From assembly GCA_965215845.1 (NCBI GenBank), contig CBDCEL010000004.1, positions 1,736,001-1,800,000 on the forward strand: 64,000 nt of DNA, read 5' to 3'. The position numbers were made by a program, and so were the translations under genes. The stretch comes from Aurantibacter_A sp965215845. Its GTDB lineage: Bacteria; Bacteroidota; Bacteroidia; Flavobacteriales; Flavobacteriaceae. Below are positions 60,448-64,000 of this stretch, in pieces (positions within the stretch are counted from its first letter, which is position 1; each line of letters starts with the position of its first letter). The notes beneath the pieces are model-generated. The model was not told the origin of the DNA, made no database searches, and saw nothing but the letters and a program-made list of their open reading frames with translations.

Positions 60448-62130
60448 ATGGGGAATGCTACCAATACCACCCGTGCCCAAGAGTCCACCAATGCGATTGA
60501 GCGGCTTTATGTGACCATGCGGCACCTTTTCAACAGGGGTTTTTACAAGCCGACCGGGGTTTCGGGTCAGACCCTGAAAAATGCACTTTTGTTGCTTAGG
60601 CCTGAAATTTATGGCACCATTGCCGAAGAAAAGGCTGAATTGAAGGGACTTATCTATGTCTTGGAAAGACTTCCCGAGGGCATCGAGCAGTGCAGGTTCA
60701 TCAATTTGACCTCTGACGAAGGCTATGGCGATTCACATTTCGATCCCATAATTCCACCAAAAAGACGTCGTAATTGTTACCGGATCGACGATGAACAAAT
60801 GAACGTGGAGATTACCCGCGGCCGATCTGATATTTATGATATTCTTACCCATTTGACGTTTTTGTTCATCGAATCTGAAAAGATTTGCAAGAAAGTTTTG
60901 ATCGAGGACACTGACAAGACCATTCGCGATTGGACAAAATTGGAAGCGGCCGTAAAGAAAAAGAAGTTGACCTTGGCCGAACGTGAGGTCGCTCTAATAC
61001 ATACTGCAAATATACTGGGTCGTTCATTTGTTGAAATTATGTCGGTTCACCAAAAATTGGCCACAGGGGAGAACCCAGAACGATTTTTAAAAATAGTTTA
61101 TTGGTTGGGCAAGCTGGCCATTGAGGAGGAGATTTCGGGTGATAAGCGCACCATTACTTTCAGTACACTTCTCCGCGAACGATTGGGGCACCATATCCAC
61201 GGCGAGCGATGGGCCGATACCATCAAGGAAAGGCTCGCCAAGGAAAACCTTCTAAAAAGGCCCATTCACATTATCAGCGCGAATATGCATAGCGTCATGA
61301 ACTCACTTTACGCCCGAATGGCATTGGCCAAGGAGTTCCCAGGCGATAATTCATTGGAGATTTATGAGGCGCTCAGCTCTGCCAAGAACATCAAGTTACG
61401 CGAAAAGGTAATCAGGCTTGCGAAGAAAAACGGCATGATTGCCATTAACGACACTTCAGGAACCAACATCGACGTACAGATTTTTGATATGGGCAAATTG
61501 GGTAAGGATGCCTGTTGTTATGAACTTTCCGCAGACATTCCAGATGACGAAAAACCTATTATCTTTGTGATGGATTATGCCTTTGGCGAGCAGGCTTTTG
61601 AAACTATCGATGAACTGCTCAAGCCCTATAAGGTCAAAAAAGATGAAGTCTTTTTGAACATTGCCTCGATTTCGATAATGGGAAAAGCAGGAATTTTAGA
61701 TGGGGGAAAGGGAGATTTAATGATTCCCACAGCACATATTTTTGAGGGCACGGCAGACAATTATCCTTTTCATAATGAACTCAGCAAGGAAGACTTTGAA
61801 GGTTACGGATTAAAAGTGTTTGAGGGAACTATGGTTACAGTTTTGGGAACATCCTTGCAGAATAGGGACATTTTGAAATTCTTTCACAGATCCACTTGGA
61901 ATGTCATTGGGCTCGAAATGGAAGGGGTGCACTATCAGAAGGCCATTCAATCCGCATCAAAGATTAGAAAGAGTATTCGTGAAGATGTTAAGGTCAGATA
62001 TGCCTATTATGCATCGGACAACCCATTGGAAACAGGAAGCACACTGGCTTCGGGAGGACTTGGGACGACCGGTGTCAAACCTACGTATCTGATAACCGAC
62101 AAGATACTCGCTCAAATATTCAATTCATAA
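60448..62130 (+). CDS. Uncharacterised 560-residue protein (probably DUF6909), C-terminus nucleoside-phosphorylase-like
   Basis: I recognise this only as a conserved Bacteroidota protein, probably the DUF6909 family. The N-terminal 270 residues are helical. The C-terminal part (about 340-550) carries ISIMGKAGILDGGKGDLMIPTA, an ATP/purine-type loop, a TVLGTSLQN stretch and NVIGLEMEGVHYQKA. The G-x-E-M-E-G core and preceding strands resemble the PNP/UDP-phosphorylase superfamily, in which that glutamate contacts ribose. This is a motif-level resemblance. It follows the GH3 gene by 31 bases and precedes the Wzz-like gene by 17. Confidence 0.7.
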   Translation: MGNATNTTRAQESTNAIERLYVTMRHLFNRGFYKPTGVSGQTLKNALLLLRPEIYGTIAEEKAELKGLIYVLERLPEGIEQCRFINLTSDEGYGDSHFDPIIPPKRRRNCYRIDDEQMNVEITRGRSDIYDILTHLTFLFIESEKICKKVLIEDTDKTIRDWTKLEAAVKKKKLTLAEREVALIHTANILGRSFVEIMSVHQKLATGENPERFLKIVYWLGKLAIEEEISGDKRTITFSTLLRERLGHHIHGERWADTIKERLAKENLLKRPIHIISANMHSVMNSLYARMALAKEFPGDNSLEIYEALSSAKNIKLREKVIRLAKKNGMIAINDTSGTNIDVQIFDMGKLGKDACCYELSADIPDDEKPIIFVMDYAFGEQAFETIDELLKPYKVKKDEVFLNIASISIMGKAGILDGGKGDLMIPTAHIFEGTADNYPFHNELSKEDFEGYGLKVFEGTMVTVLGTSLQNRDILKFFHRSTWNVIGLEMEGVHYQKAIQSASKIRKSIREDVKVRYAYYASDNPLETGSTLASGGLGTTGVKPTYLITDKILAQIFNS

Positions 62131-62147
62131 CCAGACCACCAACTCAA

Positions 62148-63137
62148 ATGGAACCCAATACTTCTTCAGACGAAATCGATTTAGGCCAGTTGATCCAACT
62201 GGTCAAAAAGGGATTCAATGGTATTTTTCGAGGCATTCTAAGAGTATTCCGCTTTCTGAAAAGGAACGCCATAAAATTGGGTGCATTGATTTTGATTGGA
62301 GTTGCTGCAGGGTTTTTACTGAATATGCTGGTAGATGATAGGTTGGAAACTGACGTTATCGTCAAACCAAATTTTGAAAGTAAGGATTATCTGTATGACG
62401 CGGTCGAAGAACTACAGGCCAATATTCAAGCGAGGGACACTTCTTTTTTTAAAACCCTGGATATTGATATAAACGAGCTTCGAAATTTCAGGGTAGATAT
62501 TGAGCCTATAGAGGAAGAGACCGAGGTTGACAAGGAGATGGCCGAGGAAGATAATAAGTATCTCGAAATCCTTCAGAATTACAAAGACCACGATTTTGTA
62601 CTAGATGTCGTGAAGTCAGAGATACTGAATAAAAGCGTCACTACACATCGCATTACCTTCACACATAAAAACGCCCAAAGAGGAGAAGAAATCGTGGGCA
62701 AAATCTTGGAATATATCAACTCCAATCCGTATTTCGACCAATTACAGAAAGTGAACGCGCAGAATGCGAAGGCAAGAATAGAAAAAAATGGGACATTGAT
62801 CAAGCAAATTGATGAAGTGGTCACTAATTTCTCGGAAGGGTTAAAGAATAGACCAAATCAAACAGGTCAGGGCATGTTGTTCGAAGGTGAGAATGGCACC
62901 GATATTTCAGGATTGCTGGCATTAAAAAATCATCTGAACAAAGAAATTGAAAGAAAAGAAATCGAATTGGCAGAGCGTCATCAGGCCATAAGTATTATAA
63001 ACCTCGGAAAAACACATGTGGTCAAAAAACCTTTTTTCAACAAGAATATCGTTTTGGCACCGGTGCTGTTGCTCGGACTCTTTTTCTTGATATCGTTGAT
63101 GGCCTATCTCAATAGAAAATCAAAGGAACTCGAATAG
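62148..63137 (+). CDS. Wzz-like chain-length determinant protein
   Basis: The 329-residue protein has one membrane helix near the N-terminus (about 44-62, LGALILIGVAAGFLLNML), a periplasmic coiled-coil-rich region (about 65-300), and a second helix near the C-terminus (about 302-321) before a short basic tail. That is the Wzz/Polysaccharide co-polymerase topology. The N-terminal cytoplasmic segment (DEIDLGQLIQLVKKGFNGI) also fits. rfbB starts 16 bases later, so this probably helps set the length of a surface polysaccharide. Confidence 0.72.
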   Translation: MEPNTSSDEIDLGQLIQLVKKGFNGIFRGILRVFRFLKRNAIKLGALILIGVAAGFLLNMLVDDRLETDVIVKPNFESKDYLYDAVEELQANIQARDTSFFKTLDIDINELRNFRVDIEPIEEETEVDKEMAEEDNKYLEILQNYKDHDFVLDVVKSEILNKSVTTHRITFTHKNAQRGEEIVGKILEYINSNPYFDQLQKVNAQNAKARIEKNGTLIKQIDEVVTNFSEGLKNRPNQTGQGMLFEGENGTDISGLLALKNHLNKEIERKEIELAERHQAISIINLGKTHVVKKPFFNKNIVLAPVLLLGLFFLISLMAYLNRKSKELE

Positions 63138-63153
63138 AAATTAAAATTTGGCA

Positions 63154-64000
63154 ATGAACATTTTAATTACGGGAGGAGCCGGGTTCATAGGCTCACATGT
63201 TGTAAGGCGCTTCGTGACGGACTATCCGCATTATAATATTTATAATCTTGATGCTTTGACCTATGCGGGCAATCTTGAAAACCTTCGTGATATCGAAGAT
63301 GCTGCGAACTATCATTTTTTAAAAGGGGACATTGTCGATGAAAGTTTCGTGAATGAAATTTTTAACACCTATGCGTTTGACGGGGTTATTCATTTGGCGG
63401 CAGAATCACATGTAGATCGGTCTATTAGCGACCCCTTGGCCTTTGTCAAAACAAATATCATTGGCACGGTGAATTTGTTGAACGCCGCACGTGATTTATG
63501 GAAAGGGGACTTTTCGAACAAAAGATTCTACCATGTAAGTACCGATGAGGTGTATGGATCTTTGGGGGCGGAAGGCCTGTTCGTTGAGACGACGGCCTAT
63601 GACCCCAATTCGCCCTATTCTGCTTCCAAGGCGAGCTCTGACCATTTTGTTAGGGCATATGGAGAGACCTACGGGTTGCCTTATGTGGTGTCTAATTGTT
63701 CGAACAATTATGGTCCCAACCATTTTCCGGAAAAACTGATTCCGCTTTTCATTAACAACATTATCGAAAATAAGCCATTACCGGTATACGGAGATGGAAG
63801 ATACACCAGAGATTGGCTTTTTGTGGAAGACCATGCCAGAGCAATCGATTTGGTATTCCATAAGGGCAGAAATCATGAGACTTACAATATCGGTGGTTTC
63901 AATGAGTGGCAAAACATTGACTTGGTCAAATTGCTTTGCAGGCAAATGGATAAAAAACTGGGAAGACCCAAGGGGACTTCGGAAAAATTGATCACTTACG
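63154..64000 (+). CDS. rfbB: dTDP-glucose 4,6-dehydratase, 3' end beyond window
   Basis: The frame is open to the last base and gives 282 residues. It is an extended short-chain dehydrogenase that makes dTDP-4-keto-6-deoxyglucose for deoxysugars. It shows the NAD motif TGGAGFIGS (residues 6-14), LAAESHVDRS, the catalytic STDEVYGS and YSASK motifs, and SNCSNNYGPNHFPEKLIP and DGRYTRDWLFVEDHARA. The C-terminus is outside the window. Its neighbour is Wzz-like, so a polysaccharide locus probably continues to the right. Confidence 0.95.
   Translation, partial: MNILITGGAGFIGSHVVRRFVTDYPHYNIYNLDALTYAGNLENLRDIEDAANYHFLKGDIVDESFVNEIFNTYAFDGVIHLAAESHVDRSISDPLAFVKTNIIGTVNLLNAARDLWKGDFSNKRFYHVSTDEVYGSLGAEGLFVETTAYDPNSPYSASKASSDHFVRAYGETYGLPYVVSNCSNNYGPNHFPEKLIPLFINNIIENKPLPVYGDGRYTRDWLFVEDHARAIDLVFHKGRNHETYNIGGFNEWQNIDLVKLLCRQMDKKLGRPKGTSEKLITY

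Overview
The window is a chromosomal segment from a marine-type, gliding member of the Flavobacteriaceae (Bacteroidota). The evidence is a sprC/sprD/sprB/sprF-like adhesin cluster with type IX secretion (T9SS) type B C-terminal domains, PorP/SprF proteins, DUF4837 and DUF4175 proteins, a bacterial GH3 protein, many short lipoproteins, and flavobacterial promoters with a TAnnTTTG -7 element. I cannot name the genus. No phage, insertion sequence, CRISPR array or rRNA gene is visible. The one clear accessory island is a small restriction-modification pair.

Layout. 1-4.5 kb: the end of a Gfo/Idh/MocA oxidoreductase, a MatB/ACSF3-like acyl-CoA synthetase, and a sodium:solute symporter whose start codon overlaps the stop of an unannotated 39-residue membrane peptide. 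4.5-6.3 kb (minus): a DinB-like gene cut by an in-frame TAG just after its signal peptide, and an NlpC/P60 lipoprotein. 6.4-8.3 kb: cytosine-5 methyltransferase plus a probable PD-(D/E)xK endonuclease. 8.3-10.2 kb (minus): ElaA-like acetyltransferase, CDF zinc exporter, rpiB. 10.2-10.7 kb: an AT-rich non-coding stretch with DnaA-box-like sites, a candidate oriC. 10.7-14.5 kb: rnr, a GIN-domain protein, a LysE-family exporter, tRNA-Cys. 14.5-34 kb (minus): folB and the gliding adhesin cluster, dominated by one 4547-residue SprB-like protein. 34.3-39.7 kb: glnS, an SPFH protein, gltX, an AlkB-like hydroxylase. 39.8-47.8 kb: DUF4175 protein, ybeY, mnmG (bracketed by two identical 16-bp parS-like palindromes), a lipoprotein, a methyltransferase, an OmpH-like protein. 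47.9-53.6 kb: a DoxX-like protein and holB (minus), then pgk, an MltD-like transglycosylase and a DUF4837 lipoprotein. 54-57.2 kb (minus): an OmpA/PD40 envelope protein. 57.6-64 kb: tatA, an M23 peptidase, a GH3 protein, a probable DUF6909 protein, a Wzz-like protein and the start of rfbB.

How parts fit together. The adhesin cluster holds a secreted T9SS cargo, a PorP/SprF-type outer-membrane protein with two C-terminal SPOR-like repeats, the giant SprB-like filament protein and SprF. The same SPOR-like repeat occurs twice in the OmpA/PD40 protein 22 kb away, which suggests the two belong to one envelope assembly. The candidate oriC and the parS pair lie about 33 kb apart, as expected for an origin-proximal region with ParABS segregation. 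Wzz-like and rfbB genes at the right edge suggest a surface-polysaccharide locus starting there.

Most interesting points: the oriC candidate; the parS pair, one copy written inside the end of ybeY; the seven-repeat higher-order duplications in the giant adhesin; the shared SPOR-like module; the hidden symporter peptide; the interrupted DinB gene; and palindromic repeats lying inside gltX and holB.
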